This document shows, one piece after another, positions 1-9,257 of a stretch of DNA of 64,000 nucleotides. Each line of letters opens with the position of its first letter. Positions within the stretch are counted from its first letter, which is position 1. The DNA comes from Punica granatum (lineage: Eukaryota; Streptophyta; Magnoliopsida; Myrtales; Lythraceae). The DNA lies in NCBI RefSeq assembly GCF_007655135.1, contig NC_045130.1, forward strand, positions 9,672,001-9,736,000, in the 5' to 3' direction. A program made the position numbers and the translations under genes. The notes beneath the pieces are model-generated. The model was not told the origin of the DNA and did no database searches. It saw nothing but the letters and a program-made list of their open reading frames with translations.

Positions 1-83
1 GCATTCTGTTTCCATTACAGGGTGTCAAATGGGGCATGAGTTTATGTTGATAGGTAGCTTATTCGTTCTTCATTCTGAATCAG

Positions 84-218
84 ATTTCGGGCGCAAAGGT
101 CACAATACACGACCCACTTCCAGGGAAGAGCGAGAGAACCGTGGTTATCTCAGGAACACCTGATGAGACCCAAGCAGCTCAGAGCCTCCTCCATGCATTC
201 ATTCTGACCGGTTCATAG
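84..218 (+). CDS. KH-domain RNA-binding protein, last exon (partial)
   Basis: Reading starts right after an AG acceptor at 82-83 and runs 44 codons to TAG at 216-218. The peptide begins ISGAKVTIHDP and continues with SERTVVISGTPDETQAAQSLL and an AFIL tail, which is the second half of a terminal KH domain as found in plant HEN4/At4g18375-type multi-KH proteins (nuclear RNA processing factors). The GxxG loop and the earlier KH domains would lie on upstream exons outside the window; positions 1-83 read as intron. The assignment to the poly-KH HEN4-like group is from remembered family sequence; other plant KH proteins (PEPPER, FLK, BTR1-like) end similarly. The gene is on the strand opposite to the BSP genes that follow, so the two are convergent. 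Confidence 0.7.
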   Translation: MSGAKVTIHDPLPGKSERTVVISGTPDETQAAQSLLHAFILTGS

Positions 219-827
219 CCAATCCTCCTGATCGTTTTTGACATCTCTTCTCAAGGGAGAAGATGCTTTCCCTCTCATTTTTTACGTTTTATATTTTTTT
301 CCGGGTGGTTGGCTTCCCATAGATTTGTACAATAAGAATGTAGAAAATAGCCAGACCCTCAAAGCTCAAAATCTGTTTCCCGCTCTGATTCTCAATTTGA
401 TTTCTCGAGTTATTTTGAGTTGCGCGTCAGTGTAATTCCTGAGGAAGTATTTATAATGTATTGATAATTTAATCGATGTTCCTCCTTTGAAAGTTCTCTC
501 AGTTTGAGTGTGATGCGATATCTCAAAGACGCATTTCATTTACGATACAGATCTCATTTAGAGAATTATTTTGATATTTCTCATCGCATAGGTGCAAGCA
601 AATGCTTCAAGAAGGGAACCATATTCCCATCTACCACACTCACTTATCTGTCGATACATGACTGAGTAAAAAAGCACTTTAAAGAACTCCGCTCTATGAA
701 GTCCCGAGAAAGACATTGACATTCTTATATGAGCAAACTATATTGCTGGCACTGGTTTTGCTTCACAGTTATATCCGCATTGTGCACACTACTGCCAGTT
801 TCTCCAGCAACCACATGCCGACCTTTC
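219..827. other. Convergent intergenic region: KH-gene 3' UTR and BSP1 3' flank
   Basis: No gene is seen. The left part should be the 3' UTR of the KH gene. From about 460 the sequence is the left half of the BSP tandem duplication, since matching text recurs about 2.4 kb to the right (for example the motif around 700-785 recurs at about 3040-3110). Confidence 0.5.
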
Positions 828-2720
828 TCAGTCCGTTACCTGAAGTTGGGACAGACTCACTGATCTTCTCTGCCACCTTCGTCTTGCCATCTTCTTGAGC
901 TCAGCAGCAAGACAATCCTTGAAATCAGTGCATACATGCGAGAAATGCGCCATGGGAAAACTCAGTGTACCTTGATCTTCTTCTGCAGTTGAAACGAGTT
1001 CAGGGCTCTTAGAGCTTTCATCGGACCGACCCAACAACTTCACCTTTTCCTCAGTTGCATCATTATTCATCGGAAGCTTGTTCTCCAGATTATCTTCAGT
1101 CGGTGCTGAGATCTGTATTTTTGGTGAGAAGACTCCCTTGACATCTATTTGCAGGTAGCCTTCTGAAGAATCTGATCCTTTGGGGACGTTGTCTTCCGGC
1201 ACGAGTTCTTCGAGTTGTGCATAAGTTTGATTCTTGTTGCTGGCTAGGACTTGATTTTCTTCCTCGTAAGCTGCCTTGTAGTCTTCCCACAGTTTGCGTA
1301 CATCCTTCCCCAAAAGTCGCTTGAAGAAGTCATCACTATAGTAATGTTTCATCCTAGCATTGAGCTCAGAGACAAACCCATGCTTAAGGCTATTGCAGTA
1401 CTCAAGAAAGTAAGCAGTGACTGCATAACCCTCGTCCCACCTCGACCCCGAACCCCTTTGCTGAGTCCAGGCCTCTGATGACCATCCAGCACTCAGCCTC
1501 ACGAAATCAGCTATTCCATCAATCAATCCTCTAGGAGCCTTCCCCTTTCCGTCCCACTGCCAGAGATGCGTGGTCTCATGATACAAGATCCCCACGAACT
1601 CGTCATACACATCACCTTGGAAATTGTCCAGGTAATCTGTGTTTATGCGGATCTCGTTGCCTACAGTGCTGGCAACTGACTGAGGATATCTCCCGAGCCC
1701 GTACTCTTTGAAGCTCTCAACAATCAGTCTCACCTCATCGTACCATTTGCCTGCGCCGGGTGTCAGATTGAATGTTGTTAGCACAAACTCGTTGGCTTCA
1801 GTAAAGACTCGGAGTGCAGAGTAGTGGTACCTAATTAGACACTCGAACTTGCTAAAGTGATCCGTATAAGTGCGATCGATGACTCTGTAATGGATGGCTG
1901 CAATTGGTTCGAGGGTGATCAAGAAGAAAACTATGGGAAGGAACTTTATAGAAGTCATGTTTGGAGAAGGTAATTGATCGGGCTCTTAAGCTCGGGTTGC
2001 CCGGTTCAGAACGTATGTGCTGCCATTGATATTATTATAGCAGAACTGTATTTTGGATCTTCCATTGCCTTGAACATTCAGCCATCGCACTATTGTTATT
2101 GTCAACAAATTTTGGGTTGTCGTCAGCATTTTTAGCAATCTCCACCATATCGAATGAAGCCAAAACATCATTCTGCTTTTCACCTGTCTTTGTTTGTAAT
2201 GAGAAGAAACGCAGTTCCTACTAAATGTCCAAATGGAAAGATAATTAATTAGAAGCTCATTTTCTCAGTTATATGGACAAAACAAAGATGTCACCCTCTA
2301 AGACAACATTAGGAATTCCGGTTTTACTCAGCAATTCCAATCGGAAATATCTTAATGTCAGCCTGATCGATATGCTCTTGAAGAGGTAATTTCACCTAAT
2401 TTCGGTATTTCAGTGATGGAAGATTCTTAAATAAAACAGCTCCAAAAGAGTAGCAAGGGGGTATATGGACAATGCCTGAACAGAAAACGATATGGCATTA
2501 TGGTCACATGATTTCAGAAGAACTGTTTGAACTCTGCACGTTGAAGAGCAGAGGAGGGACTGTGGATTGCTGGATCAGTCAAGCATTCTACAAGCTTCTG
2601 GACATCCTGTTTGCCCGAGGAATTTGGAGGCGTGATCATTTTTTGAACCTTCTTGCATTTTGAAAAGATTACTGATATATATTCCACCAAGGATCATCCT
2701 GAGCAAAATTGTTCCATTTG
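460..2720. repeat. Tandem duplication unit 1 (BSP1 with flanks)
   Basis: The gene and both flanks are repeated at about 2760-5120 with an offset of roughly 2.4 kb (BSP starts 1958 versus 4380; the flank text TTTTGAAAAGAT at about 2655 versus 5060). Similarity is clear but interrupted by indels, so the duplication is not recent. Confidence 0.7.
828..1958 (-). CDS. Basic secretory protein (plant peptidase-like, PF04450), copy 1
   Basis: A 376-residue single-exon gene. Residues 1-21 form a signal peptide (hydrophobic FLPIVFFLITLEPIAA), so the product is secreted. The BSP domain spans about 24-225, with the zinc site HETTHLWQWDGKG (HETTH at residues 127-131) and the family motif RWDEGYAVTAYFLEYC. 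BSPs are pathogenesis-related apoplastic proteins believed to be metallopeptidases; the HExxH pattern is intact here. Beyond residue 230 there is a charged extension of about 150 residues that typical 225-residue BSPs lack. The final 20 residues are Arg/Ser-rich and out of register with copy 2, because a 14-bp length difference near 875-890 shifts the frame. The start ATG at 1956-1958 lies just before the signal peptide. A TATA-like element lies about 75 bp upstream on the minus strand (about 2030-2040). Confidence 0.85.
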   Translation of the reverse strand: MTSIKFLPIVFFLITLEPIAAIHYRVIDRTYTDHFSKFECLIRYHYSALRVFTEANEFVLTTFNLTPGAGKWYDEVRLIVESFKEYGLGRYPQSVASTVGNEIRINTDYLDNFQGDVYDEFVGILYHETTHLWQWDGKGKAPRGLIDGIADFVRLSAGWSSEAWTQQRGSGSRWDEGYAVTAYFLEYCNSLKHGFVSELNARMKHYYSDDFFKRLLGKDVRKLWEDYKAAYEEENQVLASNKNQTYAQLEELVPEDNVPKGSDSSEGYLQIDVKGVFSPKIQISAPTEDNLENKLPMNNDATEEKVKLLGRSDESSKSPELVSTAEEDQGTLSFPMAHFSHVCTDFKDCLAAELKKMARRRWQRRSVSLSQLQVTD

Positions 2721-3228
2721 TTTCAAACACGGATGTTTGAAGTCTCGAGCTATTTGAATTGTGCATCGGTATAAGATTTCCGAGGAAGTATGTATTGATT
2801 ATTTATGTCATGTTACTCTTTATGAGTTTATCTCAAGTTGAAAAGCGCAACAATATCTCTGGAACACATTTCATTTACAATACAGACAGAGATCAGAATT
2901 TATTTTGTTATGCAGCAATCATCACACAGTTGCAACTTGCAAGCAAATGCAACAAGAGAACCAGCTTCTCAGACTCTCAAACCGTTACTAGATACCAGAG
3001 GACATAGCAATTTTCACAACTCTGTTCTAAGAAACACCAAGAAAGACATCAACATTCATATTATGAGCGACCTACATATTGCTGGCACCGATTTTGGTTC
3101 ATAGTTATGTAGCACTTTTCACAACTCCATGCTAAGAAACACCAAGAAAACATTGATATTCATATTATAAGCGACATAGATACTTGCTGGCATCAATTAT
3201 GGTTCATTGTTATCCGATGTTGCATGCT
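1959..3228. other. Intergenic region between BSP1 and BSP2
   Basis: This holds the BSP1 promoter (minus strand, about 1960-2250) and the junction of the tandem duplication near 2720-2760. No gene is seen. Short open frames here are not conserved between the two duplicate flanks. Confidence 0.5.
3008..3215. repeat. Two-copy tandem repeat, unit about 105 bp
   Basis: The text starting GCAATTTTCACAACTC at about 3008 is repeated from about 3112 (GCACTTTTCACAACTC), including AAGAAACACCAAGAAA and CATATTAT.AGCGAC in both. A single related copy is found at about 700-785 beyond BSP1, so the second copy arose after or independently of the gene duplication. Confidence 0.75.
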
Positions 3229-4380
3229 CTACTGCCTGTTTTTCCAGCAACCCATACCAATCTTTCTCGGTCCATTGCAGGAAGTTGGGACGGAGCTAAG
3301 GATCTTCTCCACCATGTCGTTGAGCTCAGTGACAAGGCAATCCTTGAACCCAGTGCATATATGGGAGAAATGCACAGGAATGCTATGCGTGCCGTGATTT
3401 TCTGCAGTTGAAACACTCTTCAGGCTCTTGGACGACTTCTCAGGCTGATGCGGGAACTTCACATTTTCCTCAGTTGGGTATTTATTCATCTGACGCTCGA
3501 TGTCCAAATCAGCTTCGTACTGATCAGGTGAAATCTGCACCACTCCATAAACTCCCTTAACGTCTACTTGCAAGTAGCCTTCCGATGAAGCTGATTCCTT
3601 GGGGATGGTTTCTAACCACACAGGTTCTTCGGCTTGTTTATAAGTTGGTTTCACGATTCCGGCTAGGAATTGATCTTTCTTTGCATAATCTGCCTTGTAG
3701 TCTTCCCACAGTTCATGTACACTCTTCCCCAGAAGTTGTCTGAAGAAGTTGTCACTATAGTAGTGTTTCATCCTAGCATTGAGCTCGGCTATGAACCCAA
3801 ACTTAAGGTCACTGCAGTACTCCAGGAAGTAAGCAGTTACTGCATAACCCTCGTCCCACCTCGACCCCGAGCCCCTTCGCTGGGTCCAGCCCACAGAGGG
3901 CCACCCGGCGCTCAGCCTCATGAAATCGGCTATTCCATTGATCAACCCTTTTGGGGCCGTCCCCTTTCCATCCCACTGCCAGAGATGAGTGGTCTCATGA
4001 AACAAGATCCCCATGAACTCATCATACACATCGCCTGATTGGAAATTTTCCAGGTAATCTGTGTTTATGCGGACCTCGTTGCCTACAGTGCTGGCAACTG
4101 ATAGGGGATATCTTCCTAGCCCGTACTCTTTGAAGCTCTCGATAGTCAGTCTCACCTCATCGTACTGTTTGACCTCATCCGGTTTCAGATTGAATGTCCT
4201 AAGGACAAACTCGTTGGCCTCGGAAAAGCCTTGGACTGCATAGGAGTACCCAATCAGACTCCTGAACTTGCTCTTATTGGGATTCTTATCTGCGCGATCA
4301 ATGACTTTGTAGTGAATGGCTGCAATTGGTTTGAGAGTGATCAAGAACAGAACTATGGAAAAAAACTTTAGGGAAGACAT
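3229..4380 (-). CDS. Basic secretory protein (plant peptidase-like, PF04450), copy 2
   Basis: A 383-residue single-exon gene. An in-frame ATG exists upstream at 4507-4509, but the start at 4378-4380 is preferred because it places the signal peptide (KFFSIVLFLITLKPIAA) at the N-terminus, matching copy 1. The zinc site HETTHLWQWDGKG is intact (HETTH at 128-132), followed by RWDEGYAVTAYFLEYC. As in copy 1 there is a long charged C-terminal extension; its end (DCLVTELNDMVEKI followed by a short Cys/Lys tail) also resembles the helix in the third BSP. Predicted to be an apoplastic, pathogenesis-related peptidase-like protein; activity is inferred from family membership. It lies 1.27 kb from copy 1 in the same orientation. 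Confidence 0.87.
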   Translation of the reverse strand: MSSLKFFSIVLFLITLKPIAAIHYKVIDRADKNPNKSKFRSLIGYSYAVQGFSEANEFVLRTFNLKPDEVKQYDEVRLTIESFKEYGLGRYPLSVASTVGNEVRINTDYLENFQSGDVYDEFMGILFHETTHLWQWDGKGTAPKGLINGIADFMRLSAGWPSVGWTQRRGSGSRWDEGYAVTAYFLEYCSDLKFGFIAELNARMKHYYSDNFFRQLLGKSVHELWEDYKADYAKKDQFLAGIVKPTYKQAEEPVWLETIPKESASSEGYLQVDVKGVYGVVQISPDQYEADLDIERQMNKYPTEENVKFPHQPEKSSKSLKSVSTAENHGTHSIPVHFSHICTGFKDCLVTELNDMVEKILSSVPTSCNGPRKIGMGCWKNRQ

Positions 4381-6574
4381 GCTGGGATAAGGTAATTGAT
4401 GGCCTCTTAAGCTTAGGTTGCCTGGTTCAGGATGTAATTGCTGCAGTGATGTTATATAGATAGAAGAACTGTATTTTGGAACTTCCCAATGCCTCGAGCA
4501 TTCAGTCATTATACTATCTTTTTGTTTGAAAATTTTGGGTCGTTATCAGCAATTTGTAGCTATCGCCACCAAATCAGATGAAGCCAAACATCATTGTACT
4601 TTTCACCTGTCTTCCCAAAAGGAAAGATAATTAAGGAGCTAATTGTCTCAATCACATGGACAATACAAAAATGTCACCCTCTATTTGGACAGCATTAGAA
4701 ATTCCAGCTTTGATCATAACATTAACAAGTTGCGGAAAAAAAAAATACTTTAACGTCAATATCCAAGATATGTTTTTGAAGAGAGTCACCTAATCTCGAG
4801 ATTTTGAAGATGGAAGCTTCATAGAGTACAACTCCGAAAAAGTTTGGCACATTAGACTGTATCAAGGGAAAGATGGACTATGACTTGAAATAAAAAAGAT
4901 GGCATTTTAATATGAGGATATACCCCTTGAATTCTGCGCCTTGAAAAGCAGCAGAGAGACGGCTACTTGCCAAGGATCAATCGGGCATTCTAGAAGCATT
5001 CGAACATCTTGTTTGCCCAAGTAAAATGGGATACACGATCGTTTTTCTACCTTCTCGCATTTTGAAAAGATAACAGGTAGGTATTCCGGTGAGGATCATC
5101 CTGAGTATGTTGTTCCATTCGATTTTTAAAACAAAGCTTACAAGATTAAATTAAAAAATGGAAAACTTGCTCGCTTCCACTTCTTTTAGTCACATCTCCT
5201 CATCATTGGAATTAAAAGTAGAAGGAAGTTGTGAACATATTTTTGGTCGATTATTACAGCAGGTTGGAATAGTACAGGAATGCTTAAAGTACAATATTTA
5301 CCGCTGATGCTCACAAAGCAAACGTCTGCCATGCTTTCGGTTACACCAGGAAATGACATCAATATCATGATTGACTATTTCAACAAGAAGTTACAGCTGA
5401 CCCTTTCCATTGCCGTAAAAGCTTGACGGGAACGCCCCATAGAAAGTGACTAGAAGAACATACAGATACAAAAGGCTGAAGTGGAATAATATAATACCGT
5501 CTCCAGCAACTTGATGGATCAACTAGTAAAAATTCTCGTATCGCAGCCATAATTCACATTGTTCTGCCAGTGTTAATTTCTTGAAAAAATCTTATGTGTT
5601 ATCAAGACACGTAACCAAAAGTCTCAAGACACTAGACCGAAGTTGTATGAGCTGCCAAAAATTGTCTAAGAATCATTTGATCACTCTCCTTTTCCTATCC
5701 TGCTTTAGATGCTGGGCTTTGATGTTATGAAGGAGGCATTATATGTGGTTTTGGAACTTGAAACTACTGACTGGAGGCGTCCTCCTCTAAATATCATTTG
5801 TCAAGGCTCCTTTCTTGGAAACTCCGGGTCTGAGTGACTAAAGTCATTCTTCCTGATACAGCACAAAGTTTGTCATATTAGCGATCCAAATTGAAGGGTC
5901 AAAAAAGTTGAAATGATTATCTCCATCAAGAAACATTGAATATATCGTAGGTTTTCATAAAGTCTGTAATATTAGCCGTGACCAATCCGTGGCAAACTGA
6001 CAATAATGATAATAATTTAGAGACTATACTATCTGTTCAGCCAATTGAAGCTACTGATGGCACAATATGCAGGTTTTGGCCGCTAAAATATATCGCACTA
6101 AGGGTTTATTGTGAAGTGACAGGTTTTGGATGCTTCCTGGTCGGGTTCCCGTGACCTGACCCGACAAAACCTACCTGGTTACTACAATCCATTCTAGAAA
6201 ATTTAGTAAGCAGTATGATCAATGAGAATTATTGGTGTACATGATGCCCAAGAACAAGATTTCAGGATTGAGATTCGAGACAGAATGTGCGGTGCACAAC
6301 AGCTTTTAAACCTTTGTGTGGCCTAGCATATGTAATGTTCGGAAACACAAGGTTGAGATCAAACTGCCACTTGCATAATGAGAACTATAAATAAATTTCT
6401 TTTCTTATTGTCATCGATAAAATTTATTAGTAATGTGAGATCTCTATGCATAATGAGATCTTTCGATGACTAGCAGCATCATTTTTTTTTCCGTCTTTCT
6501 TAAAGTACGACATCTGAAAATGAAATTCTCAGACAATACACGGCTTCTTTCTTGGAAAGGGAAGTGTCTCTCTA
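4381..6574. other. Intergenic region between BSP2 and BSP3
   Basis: The right duplicate flank ends near 5120. From 5130 to 6570 I see no coding sequence, RNA gene or recognisable repeat; open frames are short and have no family signature. Confidence 0.45.
4452..4458 (-). promoter_or_regulatory. Candidate TATA box of BSP2
   Basis: The minus strand reads CTATATAAC, 72-78 bp upstream of the chosen ATG. The spacing suits a short 5' UTR and supports the downstream start codon at 4380 over the in-frame ATG at 4509, which would lie upstream of this box. Confidence 0.45.
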
Positions 6575-7666
6575 TCAGTCTTGTAGAATGTAATAACAGG
6601 AAGCCACTGCAGGAATAGCAACAACAATCATGATTGCTAAAAGCACAAAATAAATAGGATCCACGTCAAGTAGAGTCTCGAGCCTTCCCATTAGATCATT
6701 CAGCCTGGCAATAATATAATTTTCATCCTCATCAAGTGAATCCAGGTCCTCTTTCAAATCGGAGTCGATCTGTGCCTTGTGCGGAAGACGGGGAAGTCTT
6801 TGACAATCATCTGCTGCATCCCTAGTGGTTGAGTCGCCAGGATCCATAACCCTGCCTTTTGGTCGTGGGATCCACGTAATTTCCAGGACCCCGTTGAACT
6901 CAACTCGAAACTGGCTCTTCAAGATTTTCCGATTGTAATCTGATTCAGCGAGAAAGCCGCTGCCACTGACTGGTTGGATCCTCTGAGTCTTATGTGATAA
7001 TTTGTAATCACTCCACAATCCATACACACTGTTCCCTAGCAAGTCTACAAAAAAGTCATCACTATAGGAGCCTCTCAACTTAGCATTGAGGTCCGCAATG
7101 AAGCCTGTTCTGAGCCCTTCACAGTACTCGAGAAAGTAAGCTGTGACGGCATGCCCCTCATCCCACCTCCAGCCTGATCCCCTCCCCGGCCACCCTTTGG
7201 CGGGCTTCCCGGCCTTCAGTCTAACATAGTCTGCAACCCCACTGATCAATCCTTCAGGGGCAGTTCCATTGCTGTTCCACTGCCAAACTCGTGTGCTCTC
7301 ATGGTAGAGGATCCCAGCAAACTCCTCTTTCAAGTCACCCGTATAGACCTGCAAGTAGTCTGTGTTGATCCGGATGTTGTTGCCCGAAGTGCTTGCGCTG
7401 CTTATCTTGTCGGCCGAGAAGCTCTTGAAGGTCAGGATCACATGGTCGTAGTTCCTGCCCTCATATGGCTTCTGATGGAAAGTTTCCAGGACAAACTCAC
7501 TGGCTTCTATAAGGATGCGCCCGGAATAGGTGTACCCTATCTCGGTCAAGTAGCGGTGCTCCCTGAGGAGTCCCCTGTCGATGATCCGGTATCGAGCAGC
7601 TAGACTTGGCTTCAGAAGGACCGTGAAGATAAAGAGGATGAGGAGAAAGAGTTTTCCAGGGGACAT
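6575..7666 (-). CDS. Divergent basic secretory protein with HExxR site and C-terminal membrane segment
   Basis: A 363-residue single-exon gene if read from the ATG at 7664-7666; an in-frame ATG seven codons upstream (7685-7687) is possible. The signal peptide is KLFLLILFIFTVLLKPSLA. The BSP domain is clear (IRINTDYL, AGILYHE, RWDEGHAVTAYFLEYC), but the zinc motif reads HESTRVWQWNSNG (residues 122-126): the second metal-binding His is replaced by Arg (codon CGA). In a zincin this should weaken or abolish zinc binding. A long linker follows, then a C-terminal hydrophobic segment (about 338-359, YFVLLAIMIVVAIPAVASCYY), which would make this a type I or tail-anchored surface protein rather than a soluble one. 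It may be a non-catalytic binding or regulatory paralogue. Same strand as the two other BSP genes, 2.2 kb away. Confidence 0.82.
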   Translation of the reverse strand: MSPGKLFLLILFIFTVLLKPSLAARYRIIDRGLLREHRYLTEIGYTYSGRILIEASEFVLETFHQKPYEGRNYDHVILTFKSFSADKISSASTSGNNIRINTDYLQVYTGDLKEEFAGILYHESTRVWQWNSNGTAPEGLISGVADYVRLKAGKPAKGWPGRGSGWRWDEGHAVTAYFLEYCEGLRTGFIADLNAKLRGSYSDDFFVDLLGNSVYGLWSDYKLSHKTQRIQPVSGSGFLAESDYNRKILKSQFRVEFNGVLEITWIPRPKGRVMDPGDSTTRDAADDCQRLPRLPHKAQIDSDLKEDLDSLDEDENYIIARLNDLMGRLETLLDVDPIYFVLLAIMIVVAIPAVASCYYILQD

Positions 7667-9257
7667 CTTTAGGGAGACCACAATCATATGGTTGTTTGGT
7701 CAATTAGTGCTGGCTAATGATACTCAGTATATGTAAATGCCTTGAACAATCATTCTTCGATTGTCACCATCGACGTGTTTGGGCAGTAAATACGACTTGC
7801 TTTCGGCCAAATTCTCTTGGTTGCTTCCGCAGCAACATGTGATGCCAAGACCGCATTGTTGTGATCGACTCTCTAGTCATTTACCGAGGACTGGGCGGCT
7901 ATGAGGATTGCTCCACGGGAAAGCATTATTACAGGATCATACCGATCTCTCGACTTTTAATGGAAATGTCAGTAGGTTTCACGAATCTACTGTAAGATTA
8001 TCCGGTCAATCATATGCAAAAGAGAAGCGAGAGTCGGCCTCAAATGTCATTCAAACAGCACCGTTGAGATACTCTCCGAGGACGCCACCACGCTTCAGAT
8101 TTTTCTCCTCGGATAAATATCTTAAAATTTTTGCTTCTTGGACCTTTCAATCCATTAGGCCATGCCTATATTTCTTTGTTTAAATGTTACTACGGAGGAT
8201 TAATATCAATTCTGATTACAAACATCATGATCATTCATGAACAAACACAAAAGGAAATTAAAAAAAAAATAATTAGGAAAAAATATCAATGATAAACAAC
8301 ATTAATAGGTTAATTACCTAAAAAAGTATGAATTTTTTCACATATTATCAATTCTAACCTGAACTTTCTTTTCTTGATTTAAAAATACATAAACTATCAA
8401 ATTAATATAAATATCAACATAACGTCATCTTTTTTGATAGGTGAGGCCTCAACGGTGGTCACCGCCCCTCAATCGAGATAGCCTGTGATGACATATGTTC
8501 CCGCCGACCCCAATTGTAGGGTGGTATCCATTGATGAGACTCCATCTGCTGACCCCTCTTCCTTTCTTTTTAGAGTTTTTTTCTTTTCAAATTCGAGCAA
8601 TAAGGGCCTCACTCGAGGCCACCACCGCCCCTGTAGAGTCATTGGCTCCTACTGAGGTCGTTGGCGACCTCAGTCGGGGGTGGTGACCAACAATTTCTGT
8701 TTAAATTAATGAAAAAGTCGGCATGTGCTAATATTGATATTAAATTAATTATTTATGTATTGTTAGGTCAAGAAAAAAAATTCATTTCAGAATTGATAAA
8801 GTATAAAAAATTTATAGTGCGTTTGGTTTTAGAGTTGAATTGAGTTGAGTTTTGATTTTAATTAGTTTATAATAATTGTGATGTTAAATTATGAGAAAAA
8901 ATGTGAAAAATAATAAATAGTTGAAAAAAATAATGATTGTATTATTGTGAAAAATGTAACGAATAGTTGAAATAATTTATTATTACAAATTGAATTGAAT
9001 GGTTAAAAAAATTAAAAAAGATGGAAAAGTAATAATTATATTGTTGATATTTGTTGTGTAGTGGGCAGAGTTAAAAATTAGGGTTAAAATCTTAAAATTA
9101 AATTGCCAAATCAAAGGATTATATTCTCTCCTAGGTAATTAAACCCTTTCTTTTTTGTCGTCGGATTTAATAATTACACACCCTTTGCTTCCACCAGCTG
9201 CGCCGTCCGTCCTCCCACCCTTCCCGAAAGTTCTCCTTCGCCCGCCGCTCTGAAACA
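7667..9257. other. Divergent intergenic region between BSP3 and the CHCH gene
   Basis: It holds the BSP3 promoter on the left, an AT-rich tract from about 8200, a GC-richer patch at about 8440-8690 (GAGGCC and CACCGCCCC repeats, probably old transposon sequence related to that at 43.0-43.4 kb) and a MITE-like repeat at 8815-9110. The CHCH promoter and 5' UTR occupy about 9110-9257. No other gene is seen. Confidence 0.45.
8815..9110 (+). mobile_element. AT-rich MITE-like element (TTTGGTTTT family), copy 1
   Basis: It begins GTGCGTTTGGTTTTAGAG, then GAATTGAGTTGAGTTTTGA, and runs through A/T-rich sequence with repeated AATAGTTGA motifs to a TTAAATTGCCAAATCAAAG end, which is a loose inverted match to the start. 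The same core appears (often inverted) at about 26.3, 27.0, 42.5 and 60.0 kb. No coding capacity. Class is inferred from size, AT content and terminal inverted similarity. Confidence 0.55.

Larger units (their letters stand above)
2760..5120. repeat. Tandem duplication unit 2 (BSP2 with flanks)
   Basis: Second copy of the unit at 460-2720. It is colinear over the BSP coding region and over about 0.5 kb of flank upstream of each gene. Confidence 0.7.

Noticed and set aside
3670..4038. Plus-strand open frame of 122 codons
   Set aside because: It lies antisense to the conserved BSP2 coding region; the peptide has no domain and no conservation of its own. The same holds for frames antisense to BSP1 and BSP3.
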